From Deltaproteobacteria bacterium (GTDB lineage: Bacteria; Myxococcota_A; Polyangia; Polyangiales; JADJMO01), in contig JANYDK010000083.1 of NCBI GenBank assembly GCA_025363655.1, positions 62,001-126,000 on the forward strand: a stretch of DNA of 64,000 bases. Direction: 5' to 3'. Under the pieces are notes generated by a model. The model was not told the DNA's origin, did no database searches, and saw only the letters and a program-made list of their open reading frames with translations. A program made the position numbers and the translations under genes. Positions 34,920 to 43,691 of this stretch are shown in pieces (within the stretch, counting starts at the first letter, position 1; each line of letters begins with the position of its first letter).

Positions 34920-35675
34920 TCAGGCGCAGAGAAGGTGGTAGGCCGCGGAGAGCTCGGCGAGGGCGGCGTGGAGGCGGGCGCGTTCGGGGGCAGGGAGCGA
35001 CTGGTGCCGATCGGGGTGAACGCGAGCGGCGGCGTTGCGGAAGGCGCGACGAATGGTGGCCGCGTCGGCGCCGGGAGAGACGCCGAGGAGGCGCAGAGCG
35101 CGGAGGCGTTCGAGCGCGGGCGGACGTTCGCTGATCGGCTGCGCGGGCTGGCTGGCCTGCGTCGACGGAGGACGGGGCGATACGTCACGAGCGCGGGGGC
35201 GGCCGTGGAGGAATTCGAGAGGGGAGAGCGGCGGCGTTTTTGCGCGGGGTCGTGGGGCGGAGATGCCGATGAGGAAGCGAAGCTCGGCGTCTCGCGTATC
35301 GAGCAGCGAGAAGAGCGCGTCGAGTCGGAGGCGCGCCTGTCTCCGCAGCGCAGCGTCGCGGACCTCGGTGGTGAGGACCCCGGCGCGGACCAGGAGCTCC
35401 CCTTGCGGCAGCGAGTCGCCGAGCTGTGCATGCGTGCGCAAGACGTCGTCGATGCGGGCGCGTGAGGCGAGACCTTCTTGCGCGAGGACGTCGCCGAGAC
35501 GCGCCGGGGGTACCTCGACGTCGAGATCGACGCTGGCGACGAAGCCGCGCTGGAGGTGAATGCGATGGCGACGTCCTCCGGCGCGAAGCTCGAGCGTGCC
35601 CGACTGACCGGCGCGGTGGAGCGACCCGAGGAGATCACCGAGCGTGGTGCGCGCCAGGCGGCCGGGGAGCTGCAT
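34920..35675 (-). CDS. DUF4388-DnaJ domain fusion protein
   Basis: 251 residues. The N-terminal about 160 resemble DUF4388 (PATAN-like) domains of gliding and regulatory proteins: LGDLLGSLHRAGQSGTLEL, IHLQRGFVASVDLD, LGDVLAQEGLASRARIDDVL, GELLVRAGVLT. After a Pro-rich linker, a J domain occupies the last about 65 residues: LRLLGVSPGADAATIRRAFR and the intact HPD in ARVHPDRHQSL, then ALAELSAAYHLL. HPD is needed to stimulate Hsp70 ATPase, in contrast to the J-like proteins at 41-46 kb. The start has no strong ribosome-binding site; TAGCTC lies about six bases before ATG. Confidence 0.85.
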   Translation of the reverse strand: MQLPGRLARTTLGDLLGSLHRAGQSGTLELRAGGRRHRIHLQRGFVASVDLDVEVPPARLGDVLAQEGLASRARIDDVLRTHAQLGDSLPQGELLVRAGVLTTEVRDAALRRQARLRLDALFSLLDTRDAELRFLIGISAPRPRAKTPPLSPLEFLHGRPRARDVSPRPPSTQASQPAQPISERPPALERLRALRLLGVSPGADAATIRRAFRNAAARVHPDRHQSLPAPERARLHAALAELSAAYHLLCA

Positions 35676-35814
35676 GTGCCGGAGCTAGCGGAGGCAGGAA
35701 CCACGGGCCAACTCGGTGGCTCGGAGGCAGGCGCGCGGAGCCGTGATAGGGTCGGCACCGCACGGAGAAAACAGCCCCGCCCGGCGTCGCCGGGTCTCGC
35801 GCAGGAGACATCGA

Positions 35815-36732
35815 ATGGCCACCGATCGCGTCAAAGAAATCCTCTCCTGGTACCCGTCCGACAACCCCGGGACGCTCACCAATCTCTATCGCTTGCTCAA
35901 CACCGGCACCCTCGCCGGCACCGGCAAGCTGGTCATCCTCCCGGTCGATCAAGGCTTCGAGCACGGTCCGATGCGCTCGTTCCAGCCGAACGTCGGTGGC
36001 TACGATCCCGAGTACCACATCCAGCTCGCCATCGACTCCGGCTGCAACGCCTACGCGGCGCCGCTCGGGCAGCTCGAAGCGGTCGCCGGCAAGTACGCCG
36101 GGCAGATGCCGCTCATCCTCAAGCTCAACAACAGCGACACGCTCGCCAAGATCGACCAGCCGTGCAGCGCCGTCACCGGCTCGGTCGACGACGCCATCCG
36201 CCTCGGCTGCGTCGCCATCGGCTACACGATTTACCCCGGCAGCGGGCAGCGCAACCGCATGTACGAAGACCTCCGCGAGCTCACCAAAGAGGCGAAGGCG
36301 AAGGGCCTCGCGGTCATCACGTGGGCCTACCCGCGTGGCGCCGGCATCTCCAAGGACGGCGAGACGGCCGTCGACGTCTGCGCCTACGCCGCGCAGATCA
36401 CCGCGCAGCTCGGCTCGCACGTCATCAAGGTGAAGCCGCCGAAAGATTTCATCGAACAGGCCGAGGCGAAGAAGGTCTTCGAGAAGTTCGCGGTCCCGAC
36501 CAAGACGCTCGCCGATCGCGTGCGTCACGTCGTGCAGTCGGCCTTCAACGGCAAGCGCATCGTCATCTTCAGCGGCGGCGAAGCGAAGGGCACCGATGAG
36601 CTCCTCGAAGAGGTGAAGGGTCTCCGCGACGGCGGCGCCTTCGGCTCGATCATGGGCCGCAACGCCTTCCAGCGCCCCAAGGCGGAGGCCGTCAAGCTGC
36701 TCAAGGACGTGATGAAGGTCTTCGCCTCCTGA
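35815..36732 (+). CDS. fbaB: Class I fructose-bisphosphate aldolase, DhnA/FbaB type
   Basis: 305 residues. Signatures of the archaeal-type family: VILPVDQGFEHGPMRSF, DPEYHIQLAIDSGCNAYAAP, LILKLNNSDTLAK, VAIGYTIYPGSGQRNRMYED, HVIKVKPPKDFIEQAEAKKV with the Schiff-base Lys region, and IVIFSGGEAKGTDELLEE followed by GSIMGRNAFQRP. It cleaves or makes fructose-1,6-bisphosphate in glycolysis and gluconeogenesis. AGGAGA lies eight bases before the ATG. Its TGA overlaps the probable CTG start of the next gene. Confidence 0.93.
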   Translation: MATDRVKEILSWYPSDNPGTLTNLYRLLNTGTLAGTGKLVILPVDQGFEHGPMRSFQPNVGGYDPEYHIQLAIDSGCNAYAAPLGQLEAVAGKYAGQMPLILKLNNSDTLAKIDQPCSAVTGSVDDAIRLGCVAIGYTIYPGSGQRNRMYEDLRELTKEAKAKGLAVITWAYPRGAGISKDGETAVDVCAYAAQITAQLGSHVIKVKPPKDFIEQAEAKKVFEKFAVPTKTLADRVRHVVQSAFNGKRIVIFSGGEAKGTDELLEEVKGLRDGGAFGSIMGRNAFQRPKAEAVKLLKDVMKVFAS

Positions 36733-37505
36733 CTCTCTACGATCACGTCGTCTTCGTCACCGGCGCGAGCTCGGGAATCGGTGCTGCCATCGCGCGTCGA
36801 TTCGCCAAAGCAGGTGCGCGCCTCGTGCTCACGGGCCGCCGCGAGGAGATGCTCCGCGCGGTGGTCCGCGAATGCGACGCCCTCGGAGCGTCCGCGGTCC
36901 ACCAGGCGACGCTCGACGTCCGCGATCGCGCGCGGGTCGAACGCGTCGTCGATGATCTCCCGGCGCCCTTTTTGAACGTCTCGATCCTCGTCAACAACGC
37001 GGGCCTCGCGCTCGGCCTCGAGCCAGCGCACGCCGCCAACGTCGACGAGTGGGAGACGATGATCGACACCAACGTCAAAGGCCTCGCTTGGGTCACGCGC
37101 GCCATTCTTCCTGGGATGGTCGCCCGCGATCGCGGCCACGTGATCAACCTCGGCTCGGTCGCCGGCGAATACGCCTATCCCGGCGGCAACGTCTACGGCG
37201 CGACCAAGGCGTTCGTTCGCAATTTCTCGATGCAGCTGCGCGCCGACCTCCTCGGCAAGCGCGTCCGTGTCACCGACGTCGAGCCCGGCATGGTCGAAGG
37301 CACCGAGTTCTCGGTCGTTCGCTTCCAAGGCGACGTCGACAAGGCGAAGAACGTCTACCGCGGCTTCCAACCACTCACCCCCGACGACATCGCCGAGACT
37401 GTCTTCTGGGTCAGCTCCCAGCCGCCGCACGTCAACGTCAACAGCATCGAGCTGATGCCGGTGATGCAGTCCTTCGCCGGATTCGCGATCAAACGTGAGG
37501 GTTGA
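36729..37505 (+). CDS. Short-chain dehydrogenase/reductase, apparent CTG start
   Basis: 258 residues. A classical SDR: cofactor loop FVTGASSGIGAAIARRF, NNAG in ILVNNAGLALGL, catalytic Ser in NLGSVAGEYAYPGG, and the YGATKAF motif with Tyr and Lys. The Arg in VLTGRREEM favours NADPH. Homologues include serine/3-hydroxy acid dehydrogenases (YdfG type). The first ATG (36825) would cut off the cofactor-binding strand. The frame upstream has no ATG, GTG or TTG between that strand and the preceding gene; the only reasonable start is CTG 36729, in CTGA overlapping the aldolase stop, with GAAGG about ten bases before. So translation seems coupled. Confidence 0.85.
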   Translation: MTLYDHVVFVTGASSGIGAAIARRFAKAGARLVLTGRREEMLRAVVRECDALGASAVHQATLDVRDRARVERVVDDLPAPFLNVSILVNNAGLALGLEPAHAANVDEWETMIDTNVKGLAWVTRAILPGMVARDRGHVINLGSVAGEYAYPGGNVYGATKAFVRNFSMQLRADLLGKRVRVTDVEPGMVEGTEFSVVRFQGDVDKAKNVYRGFQPLTPDDIAETVFWVSSQPPHVNVNSIELMPVMQSFAGFAIKREG

Positions 37506-37626
37506 GCGGTCGACCCGCCTGCGGCCGCTGCCGTGGCCTCTCACGCCACACGACATCCCGTAAAAAATCGTCGATTCTTCCCCTGCGGCATTGCATCACC
37601 TGCGTTGCCCATCCGTCTCGCCCAAG

Positions 37627-37689
37627 ACTTCGGCCACCGAGCGAAGCGAGATTGTCCGAAGTGGCCAAAGTTGCGAAGCAATCTTTGGC
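37627..37689. repeat. Tandem hairpin element including palindrome copy B
   Basis: First hairpin: ACTTCGG (37627-37633) with CCGAAGT (37656-37662) around a 22-base loop. It abuts a second: GGCCAAAG (37663-37670), TTGCGAAGCAAT, CTTTGGC (37683-37689). The second matches the element at 16970-16997 with two differences. It is intergenic, about 55 bases before the next start. Confidence 0.6.
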
Positions 37690-37743
37690 AAAACGCGAAG
37701 GATCGACTCGCACGCGGGCCGATGTCCATTTCCGGAGGAAACC

Positions 37744-38826
37744 ATGCGCCGCACGACCGTCACCGCCGTGAGCTCGCTCCTTGCCCTCAGCGCCGCTGCG
37801 CTCTTCGCGCCGGCTGCGTTCGGCGATCCGCCGATCATCCCGGGCATGCCGCCGATTCCGACGGGGTTACCGACGGGGCTGCCGGGCGTGCCAAACTTGC
37901 CGGGCGCTCCAGTGGTGCCGGGAGCGAACGACGCGCTCAACAACTTCGTCCTTCCGCCCTGTCCTCCGTCCCTCGCGGATCTTCCGGTCGGCGTCGCCAC
38001 CGTCACCGGCACCGTACAAACTCCATCAGGTGCATATGCACTCGCGGGCGCCAAGGTCACGCTCGTGAACTCCGCGGGCGCCGAGGTCGGAAGCACGCTG
38101 AGCGACGGTTGCGGCCGCTTCCGACTCGACTCGGTGGTCGCCGGGAAATACACGGTCAAGTTCGGGGTCCGCACCTTCAAGGGCTCGGCGGCGGTCGACG
38201 TCCCGATCACCGGCACCAAGGTCACCCTCAAGGCCGACGTCTCGTTCATCAAGATCGCGGTCTTCGAAGGCGAGTGGGATCACATCGAGAAGATCCTCGC
38301 CAAGATCGGCGTGCCGTTCACCAAGTTCCCGGCGCGTTCGGTCGGTCAGCAAGACCTCAGCAAGTTCAACGTCGTCTTCATCAACTGCGGCGAGACGAAC
38401 GACAGCACCGTCACCGCCAACGACAAGAAGAAGCTCACCGACTTCGTCGACGGCGGCGGCGCGCTCTACGTCTCCGATCGCGCGGTTCCCTATCTCACGC
38501 AGACGTTCCCCGGGGCGATCAACGCCGGCGAAAACAGTGGCCCGGCGGGGATGCGCAAGGGAAACGTCATCGACGTCCAGCTCGGCTCGTTCCTCCGCGG
38601 CTCGGTCGCCATTCCGCTCAACTACAACCTCGGCGGTTGGCGTCGTCTCTCGAAGAACCAGCCGGCGACCACGTTCACGCTGCTCCGTGACTCCGAGTCG
38701 CAAGAGCCGTCGATCGTCACCTTCTTCCACGGCAGCGGCTTCGTCGGCTACACGACGTTCCACGACGAGGCGCAGATGAACGACGGCATGACGTACTCGC
38801 TCATCTTCTTCATCACGCGCATGTGA
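37744..38826 (+). CDS. Exported protein with a carboxypeptidase-regulatory-like and a ThuA-like domain
   Basis: 360 residues with GGAGG six bases before ATG 37744. Signal peptide (SLLALSAAALFAPAAFG), a Pro/Gly-rich linker (IPGMPPIPTGLPTGLPG), then a beta-sandwich like CarboxypepD_reg domains (VTGTVQTPSGAYALAGAKVT, DGCGRFRLDSVVAGKYTVKF). The C-terminal half has an alpha/beta fold: IKIAVFEGEWDHIEKILAK, NVVFINCGETNDSTV, VDGGGALYVSDRAVPYL, and GYTTFHDEAQMNDGMTYSLI, like the glutamine-amidotransferase-like or ThuA families. Catalytic residues cannot be assigned. Probably periplasmic. Confidence 0.75.
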   Translation: MRRTTVTAVSSLLALSAAALFAPAAFGDPPIIPGMPPIPTGLPTGLPGVPNLPGAPVVPGANDALNNFVLPPCPPSLADLPVGVATVTGTVQTPSGAYALAGAKVTLVNSAGAEVGSTLSDGCGRFRLDSVVAGKYTVKFGVRTFKGSAAVDVPITGTKVTLKADVSFIKIAVFEGEWDHIEKILAKIGVPFTKFPARSVGQQDLSKFNVVFINCGETNDSTVTANDKKKLTDFVDGGGALYVSDRAVPYLTQTFPGAINAGENSGPAGMRKGNVIDVQLGSFLRGSVAIPLNYNLGGWRRLSKNQPATTFTLLRDSESQEPSIVTFFHGSGFVGYTTFHDEAQMNDGMTYSLIFFITRM

Positions 38827-38911
38827 ATCGGCGCGGGGACGCGCAACCGGGGACGAGGTCGTGTCGAGATGGATTCGTCCATCTCGCCAACCTCTTCCTC
38901 GGGAGTCGCCC

Positions 38912-39499
38912 ATGTTCGCCGTCGATCGTCGTTTGCGTCGTTTGCCACGGTTTTCCGGCATTTTTGCCGCCGTCTTGCCGCTCTTGCTGCTCGGCGCTTG
39001 CAAGCCGCAACGCATTCTCGAGCCGTCGCGCGCCGTCGAGCCGGCCATCGCGGTGGCTGAGGTGCGCAGCGCCCTCGCGGCCAGCGGCGTCAACTGTCAG
39101 GTGGTGAAGGAGACCTTCCTCGCCTGTCAGACCGTTTCGAGCAAGGTCATCATCGGCGCCACCGCCACCCCGAGCGGCCCGACGCTGTTCCTGGCCGCGG
39201 CTTGGAAACAGCCGGCGTGCGAAGACGCGAGCTTTCGGGCTCGAATTCAAGCGTACAACGCCGAGTACGTCTTCACCACCGCGCGCTGCGAAGACGGGAT
39301 GTTGCTCATCACCCATCAGTCGCACCTCTTCACCGATGGTCTCGAGGCCGCCGACGTCGCGAGCATGGTCGACTTCTTCTCGCGCGTGGCGAGCGGTTCG
39401 GCGAACGAGGCCCATTTGCTCGACGCTCCGGGCGCGACCAGCGGCACGAAACCGAAGAAGGACGCGGCCAAGGACGACCCGGCCGGCGGGAAGATGTGA
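38912..39499 (+). CDS. Lipoprotein, first of a tandem paralogous pair
   Basis: 195 residues. Signal peptide with lipobox LLGAC after a basic start; GGGAG lies seven bases before the ATG. The mature part includes VRSALAASGVNCQVVKETFL, ACQTVSSKVIIGATA, then WKQPACEDASFRARIQAYNA and VFTTARCEDGMLL. The next gene encodes a similar protein in which WTQPLCSDSVFRARVDAFN and GTTAYCSATEKG occupy equal positions, so the two arose by duplication. Both end in a Lys/Asp/Thr-rich tail. Function unknown. Confidence 0.75.
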   Translation: MFAVDRRLRRLPRFSGIFAAVLPLLLLGACKPQRILEPSRAVEPAIAVAEVRSALAASGVNCQVVKETFLACQTVSSKVIIGATATPSGPTLFLAAAWKQPACEDASFRARIQAYNAEYVFTTARCEDGMLLITHQSHLFTDGLEAADVASMVDFFSRVASGSANEAHLLDAPGATSGTKPKKDAAKDDPAGGKM

Positions 39500-39504
39500 A
39501 ACCG

Positions 39505-40077
39505 ATGAACACTCGCATCCTCCCCGCGCTCATTTCCCTCGTCGCGCTCTCGTACTCGTACGGCTGCGCCGCTCCGAAAATTCTCACGCAGGCCACGATC
39601 TCCGACGACGCCATCACCAAGAGCCAACTCGGCGCTGCGCTCGCGAAGAACAAGTGGGAGTGCAAGCTGGCCGAGTCGAGCGACACCGGCATCTTCGTCG
39701 CTTGCCTCGGCGAGCCGGCCAACCTCTTCGTCGAGGTCCACTCGCACAAAGTGTCGGCGCCCTATGCGTCGTTCTTCACCTCGTGGACGCAACCGCTCTG
39801 CAGCGACTCGGTCTTCCGCGCGCGCGTCGATGCCTTCAATGGCCGTGAATTCGGCACCACCGCGTACTGCTCCGCGACCGAAAAAGGCGTCTCGACGCTC
39901 TCCTTCCGCATCGACAGTTACTTGCCGCACGCGGGGCTCGGATCGCTCGAGCTCTCCGCGTTCGTGCATCGGTGGGTCGAGCAGACCATCGAGCAAGGCA
40001 ACGCGCTCGGGCTCTTCGCCTCGGCCGACGAAGAAGCGGAAGAGCCGACGCCGGCTTCGAAGGACCGCACCAAGTAG
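39505..40077 (+). CDS. Lipoprotein, second of a tandem paralogous pair
   Basis: 190 residues starting five bases after the previous stop. Signal peptide with lipobox SYGC near residue 21. It shares with the gene upstream the order of conserved features: a helical start with SQLGAALAKNKWECKLAES, a Cys strand VACLGEPANLFVEV, WTQPLCSDSVFRARVDAFNG and YCSATEKGVSTLSFRIDSYL, and a final helix FVHRWVEQTIEQG. Two conserved Cys pairs suggest disulfides. Function unknown; the pair is probably one operon. Confidence 0.75.
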   Translation: MNTRILPALISLVALSYSYGCAAPKILTQATISDDAITKSQLGAALAKNKWECKLAESSDTGIFVACLGEPANLFVEVHSHKVSAPYASFFTSWTQPLCSDSVFRARVDAFNGREFGTTAYCSATEKGVSTLSFRIDSYLPHAGLGSLELSAFVHRWVEQTIEQGNALGLFASADEEAEEPTPASKDRTK

Positions 40078-40082
40078 CGAGC

Positions 40083-40409
40083 TCAGTTCGGCAGCGCCAC
40101 GACGATTCGAAAGTAGATCGTGCGTGGCGTGCCGCATTGGGTGCAGCGAGCGGTGACGACGCGGAGAGGCGCGCCGTCCATCGTCTTGGCGGCGTGCTCG
40201 TCGACGCGCAACGTGCCGCCGCAACGAGTGCACCCCGACGACGACGCGATCGGCTCGATCACCGATGCGCTCGGAACGACGATCGGTCTCTCGGGTGCGC
40301 CGCCCTCCGCGAGCTTGGCGAGCTTGTCGCGATCGGCGAGATCTTTGCGCACTTCGCGATCGCCTTCGCGCCTGGCCGCACGAGCCGACGTCGGCTTCTT
40401 CTTCCGCAT
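40083..40409 (-). CDS. Small zinc-ribbon protein
   Basis: 108 residues with a Lys/Arg-rich head (MRKKKPTSARAARREGDREV) and a C-terminal treble of CxxC pairs: GCTRCGGTLRVDEH and ARCTQCGTPRTIYF, about 25 residues apart, as in zinc ribbons. ATG 40409 is used. TAAGCT sits eight bases before it on the minus strand with no ribosome-binding site. It could bind nucleic acid or protein; no family name can be given. Confidence 0.7.
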   Translation of the reverse strand: MRKKKPTSARAARREGDREVRKDLADRDKLAKLAEGGAPERPIVVPSASVIEPIASSSGCTRCGGTLRVDEHAAKTMDGAPLRVVTARCTQCGTPRTIYFRIVVALPN

Positions 40410-40478
40410 CGAGGTCGAGCTTACCAGTGCAGCCTTGCCTTGCGAGCCGTCGCCACCAGTCCTAGGAGCGAGCTCGCA

Positions 40479-41192
40479 ATGGCGGATGCACCCAAGTCGT
40501 CGTTCCTTCCCGGCATCCTCATCGGCGCGGCGATCGCCGGGGCGGCGGTCTACGCCCTCACGCGCAACGACAAGCCGAACGGTCCCGGACCGAGCCCCAG
40601 CAATGGCATCGTCGCGACGCCGCCAGGCGAGCTGCCGCAAGGGCACCCGAGCGTTCCGCCGGGCGCGATGCCTCCCGGACATCCGGAGATGAATGGCAAT
40701 GGCGCGCCGGCGATGCCCACGCAACCCACACAACCGGAGGCGGCGGTCATCGTCTGGACGCCACCGGCGGCGTGGAAGTCGATCCCCAACGCCAGCACCA
40801 TGCGCCTCGCGACGTACGAAATTCCGCGCGCTGCGGGCGACACCGAGAGCCCGCAGCTCTCCGTCATCCGCGCCGGCGGCGACACCAAAGCGAACATCGA
40901 TCGTTGGATCGGTCAGTTCGACGAGCCTTCGAAGGCGACGGCCAAGCAAGAAGAGCGCACCGTCGCCGGGATGAGGGCGAGCATCCTCCACATCGAGGGC
41001 ACCTTCAGCGGCGGCATGGGGATGGGCATGGGCGGCGCAACAGGTCCACAAGCGGGCTACGCCCTCCTCGGCGCCGTCGTCGAAACGCCGGGCGGCGGCG
41101 CGCACTTCTTCAAGATGACGGGACCGAAGGCGAGCGTCGCCGCGGCACGCGCGCAGTTCGACGAGCTGCTCGCGAGCATCAAGCCGAAGTGA
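40479..41192 (+). CDS. Membrane-anchored protein with a Pro/Gly/Met-rich linker
   Basis: 237 residues. An N-terminal span (FLPGILIGAAIAGAAVYALT) anchors it, a Pro/Gly/His/Met-rich linker (about 30-85; GHPSVPPGAMPPGHPEMNG) follows, then a compact beta-rich domain of about 140 residues: VIVWTPPAAWKSIPNASTMR, LATYEIPRAAGD, SILHIEGTFSGGMG, HFFKMTGPKASVAAARAQF. That domain resembles small periplasmic folds of unknown function common in Myxococcota. AGGAG about 10 bases before ATG. Its TGA overlaps an open GTG of the next gene. Confidence 0.7.
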   Translation: MADAPKSSFLPGILIGAAIAGAAVYALTRNDKPNGPGPSPSNGIVATPPGELPQGHPSVPPGAMPPGHPEMNGNGAPAMPTQPTQPEAAVIVWTPPAAWKSIPNASTMRLATYEIPRAAGDTESPQLSVIRAGGDTKANIDRWIGQFDEPSKATAKQEERTVAGMRASILHIEGTFSGGMGMGMGGATGPQAGYALLGAVVETPGGGAHFFKMTGPKASVAAARAQFDELLASIKPK

Positions 41193-41209
41193 GTCGGGTG
41201 AGACCTGAC

Positions 41210-42286
41210 ATGACCCCGCGGAGTGATTGCGCGCGCGATGAGCCTCGTGAGCCCACGGTCGAGGAAGCGCTGCGGACGCTCGGGGTCGCCGACGCAGCCG
41301 ACCGTGTCGATTGCGATCACGCTTATGCCCAGTTGCTGAAGAAGAGCCCGCCTCATCAGGCCGCGGCGGCCTTCGTTCGACTGCGCGACGCACACGCCGT
41401 CGCCATCGCGCGCTTCCCCGAAGCCGATGCAGCGTTTCCGTTGCCCGCATATCTCGAGGTCCTCGCGACGAGTGAGCAGGCCCTGCGCGAACGCCATCTC
41501 GACGAAGCGGCGGGTACGCTAGGAGAGGCGCTCGGCGTCGAGGACGAGCCAGTCGGTCCGCTCCTCCCGCTCTCCGTGCACCTCTATTTCTCGATGCAGG
41601 CTGACGGAAATCTCGCCGGTGCCCACCGACTCCTCGAGCGGCTGCGGGTCGCGGTCGCACACGCCGAGAGTGAAGAAGAGGCCGTCGGCGTCTTTGGTCC
41701 TTCCTACGAACGGGCGAAGGAGCTCGGTCGCGTTTCTCCGTTGGTGAGCGGTGCGATGGTTTGCGCGCTCGCCGACGCGATCCTCCGATCGGACTTCGCG
41801 GAAGTACGCCGCGCACTCGACCTCGCCGATTCGGCGACGCGGATCGCGATGGCTGAACAAGCTCCCCGTCTCTTCGCCGATGCGAGCGGCTCGAAGCCTG
41901 CCCACCCACGGAAGACGCAGAGTGGACGTCGGTTGGCCGTGCTCGGCGGCATCTTCGTCGTGCTGTATGCGATCTTCCGCCTCGTCGTTCGAGCGCCGCT
42001 TCCGCAGGGGGCCTCGGTGTCGCAAGTGCCAGCCGACGCCATCCCCGTCGTCGAAGCCATCCATGTGTTCGACGACAAGGTGTTGGCGCTCAGCCCCCGT
42101 ACCGACGTGCTTCACGGCAAGGTCGACACCCTTCGCGCCGATCTCGCCGGCAAGAACTGTTCGGTGATTCTTGGTGATCTCCGCGCCATCGACTTCGAAT
42201 ACGAGCGTCTCGGTGTGTCCGACGAGACGGTCGTGCTTCCGTCGCTCCAATCTCTGCGCAAAGCGGTGCGCCTGTACTGTCCGTGA
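41210..42286 (+). CDS. Membrane-anchored J-like protein, paralogue 1
   Basis: 358 residues from ATG 41210 (GGTGAG seven bases before). GTG 41189, overlapping the previous stop as GTGA, would add seven residues. The N-terminus is a weak J-like domain (VEEALRTLGVADAADRVDCD, AYAQLLKKSPPHQAAAAF) with no HPD. A helical middle follows, then a membrane span (RRLAVLGGIFVVLYAIFRLV, about residue 240) and a C-terminal region of about 100 residues. That region ends in a pattern shared with the two later paralogues: a Cys (KNCSVILGDLRA), about 35 residues, and LYCP at the end. Probably a partner of the Hsp70 encoded downstream. Confidence 0.72.
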   Translation: MTPRSDCARDEPREPTVEEALRTLGVADAADRVDCDHAYAQLLKKSPPHQAAAAFVRLRDAHAVAIARFPEADAAFPLPAYLEVLATSEQALRERHLDEAAGTLGEALGVEDEPVGPLLPLSVHLYFSMQADGNLAGAHRLLERLRVAVAHAESEEEAVGVFGPSYERAKELGRVSPLVSGAMVCALADAILRSDFAEVRRALDLADSATRIAMAEQAPRLFADASGSKPAHPRKTQSGRRLAVLGGIFVVLYAIFRLVVRAPLPQGASVSQVPADAIPVVEAIHVFDDKVLALSPRTDVLHGKVDTLRADLAGKNCSVILGDLRAIDFEYERLGVSDETVVLPSLQSLRKAVRLYCP

Positions 42287-42374
42287 TGCGGAGCCAGGAA
42301 GGGACTCCGTCATGACCAATGACCCCGCGGGGTGAGTCGCGCGGCCTCCGACGGACGAGTGAGCTTCGCTTGGC

Positions 42375-42380
42375 TATGCT
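42375..42380 (+). promoter_or_regulatory. Putative -10 element TATGCT, six bases before GTG
   Basis: TATGCT-CGCGGT-GTG, the same as at 19829 and 63915. No clear -35. It would give the chaperone operon its own leaderless transcript. Confidence 0.4.
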
Positions 42381-42386
42381 CGCGGT

Positions 42387-43691
42387 GTGACGTTGGACGA
42401 AGCCTTCGAGCTGCTCGGCGTCGGGCGTGACTCCGAGCCCGACGATCGTCGTCGCGCGTATCTGCGCCTCCTGAAGAAGCACAAGCCGGAGACCGATCCA
42501 GAGGGTTTTCGCCGCTTGCGCGAGGCCTACGAGCTGGCCGCCCACGCGCCCCAGCTCTTCGTCGAAGCGCTGCCCGAAACGAATGGGCCGCCGATTCCGA
42601 TGCTCGAGCGTCTGGTCGTCCCGCCGCCGAAGTCGCCGAAGGCGCCGAGCGAGCTCGAAAGCTCGGGAGCGACTTCCGGACAGTCGCTCGTGTTGCCGGC
42701 GGTCTTCGTCGCGATGGCCGAGGCGCAGCGACATCTCGAGCACGAGGAGGTGCGGGAGGCTGGCGAAGTGCTCGTCGCCTACTTCGACGCCTCTCACGAG
42801 TCGCCGGCGCCCCTCGCGGGGCTGACGTTGCGCGTCTTCTTCATGCTGCACGCGGAGAATCGACGTGAGGCCGCGGGGCTTCTTTTCAGGGCATTTCATG
42901 GCGTGTTGCGACGGACGCTCTCCGAGTCGTCGGCGCTCCGCGGACAAGGCGCGGTCGTCTATCTCCTCGCGGGCGAGCTCGACGTCGTCTCGCGCAAGGT
43001 CCCGTTGAAGTTCGCGCAAGAGCTGGCGATCGGCATGTTGATCGGCGAGTTCGGTGCGGCACGACGGTCACTCCTCGCCAACACGAAGTCGTCGCTCGAG
43101 CTGCTGACGTCGATGGAGCGCGGCGCGCCGCAGCTCTTGCAGCTGGTCGGCGTCCGTCGCGTGCAGCCGAAGCCTTCGCCACCGAAGCGCTTCTACGAGC
43201 AAAAGTGGACGTGGGCTCTGCTGCCGCTCATCGGCATCCTCTCGCAGCTCTCGCGGGGGCCGTGCAACGGCAGCCTCCCCGACTACACGAGCTCGACGAC
43301 GCAGGACATGTCGCTGCCCGAACCTGGAAACGTCGGAATGAAGCCGCAGAAGCCGCTCCTACCCGGCATCCCCACCGAGCTGACCGAGATGCCGACGACC
43401 GCGCCCGTCCCAAGCACCCTGCCGCCACGCGCGCGAGGCTTTCTCGCGGCGCAGAACGTCGAAACGGTCGCCAAGAGAGTGCCGCACACCGATCCTCTGC
43501 TGGCGGTCCTGAAGCCGCTCCTCGTGGCCATTCCGCGCTACGACTGCACCGTCATCGAAGCGGCCATGCGCGACGTCGAACGCGAGGTCGAAAAGCTCTC
43601 GACGTCCGACAAAACAAGCATATTTCTACAGCTCGACGCTCTCCGCACGGTCCTCGCAGAGATTTGCCCGAAGGGAGGAGACGCCCAGTGA
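42387..43691 (+). CDS. Membrane-anchored J-like protein, paralogue 2
   Basis: 434 residues. J-like domain at 1-55: [40 protein letters not shown] and [12 protein letters not shown]. The positions of the HPD loop read KPE within KHKPETDP, so helix II and III signatures remain but the Hsp70-activating tripeptide is changed. A long helical middle (about 90-270) follows, then a short membrane span ([18 protein letters not shown], about 275-292), and an outer C-terminal domain with the shared pattern ([20 protein letters not shown] ... LAEICP). The TGA overlaps the Hsp70 GTG start (GTGA), so the two are translated together. Confidence 0.82.
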   Translation: MTLDEAFELLGVGRDSEPDDRRRAYLRLLKKHKPETDPEGFRRLREAYELAAHAPQLFVEALPETNGPPIPMLERLVVPPPKSPKAPSELESSGATSGQSLVLPAVFVAMAEAQRHLEHEEVREAGEVLVAYFDASHESPAPLAGLTLRVFFMLHAENRREAAGLLFRAFHGVLRRTLSESSALRGQGAVVYLLAGELDVVSRKVPLKFAQELAIGMLIGEFGAARRSLLANTKSSLELLTSMERGAPQLLQLVGVRRVQPKPSPPKRFYEQKWTWALLPLIGILSQLSRGPCNGSLPDYTSSTTQDMSLPEPGNVGMKPQKPLLPGIPTELTEMPTTAPVPSTLPPRARGFLAAQNVETVAKRVPHTDPLLAVLKPLLVAIPRYDCTVIEAAMRDVEREVEKLSTSDKTSIFLQLDALRTVLAEICPKGGDAQ

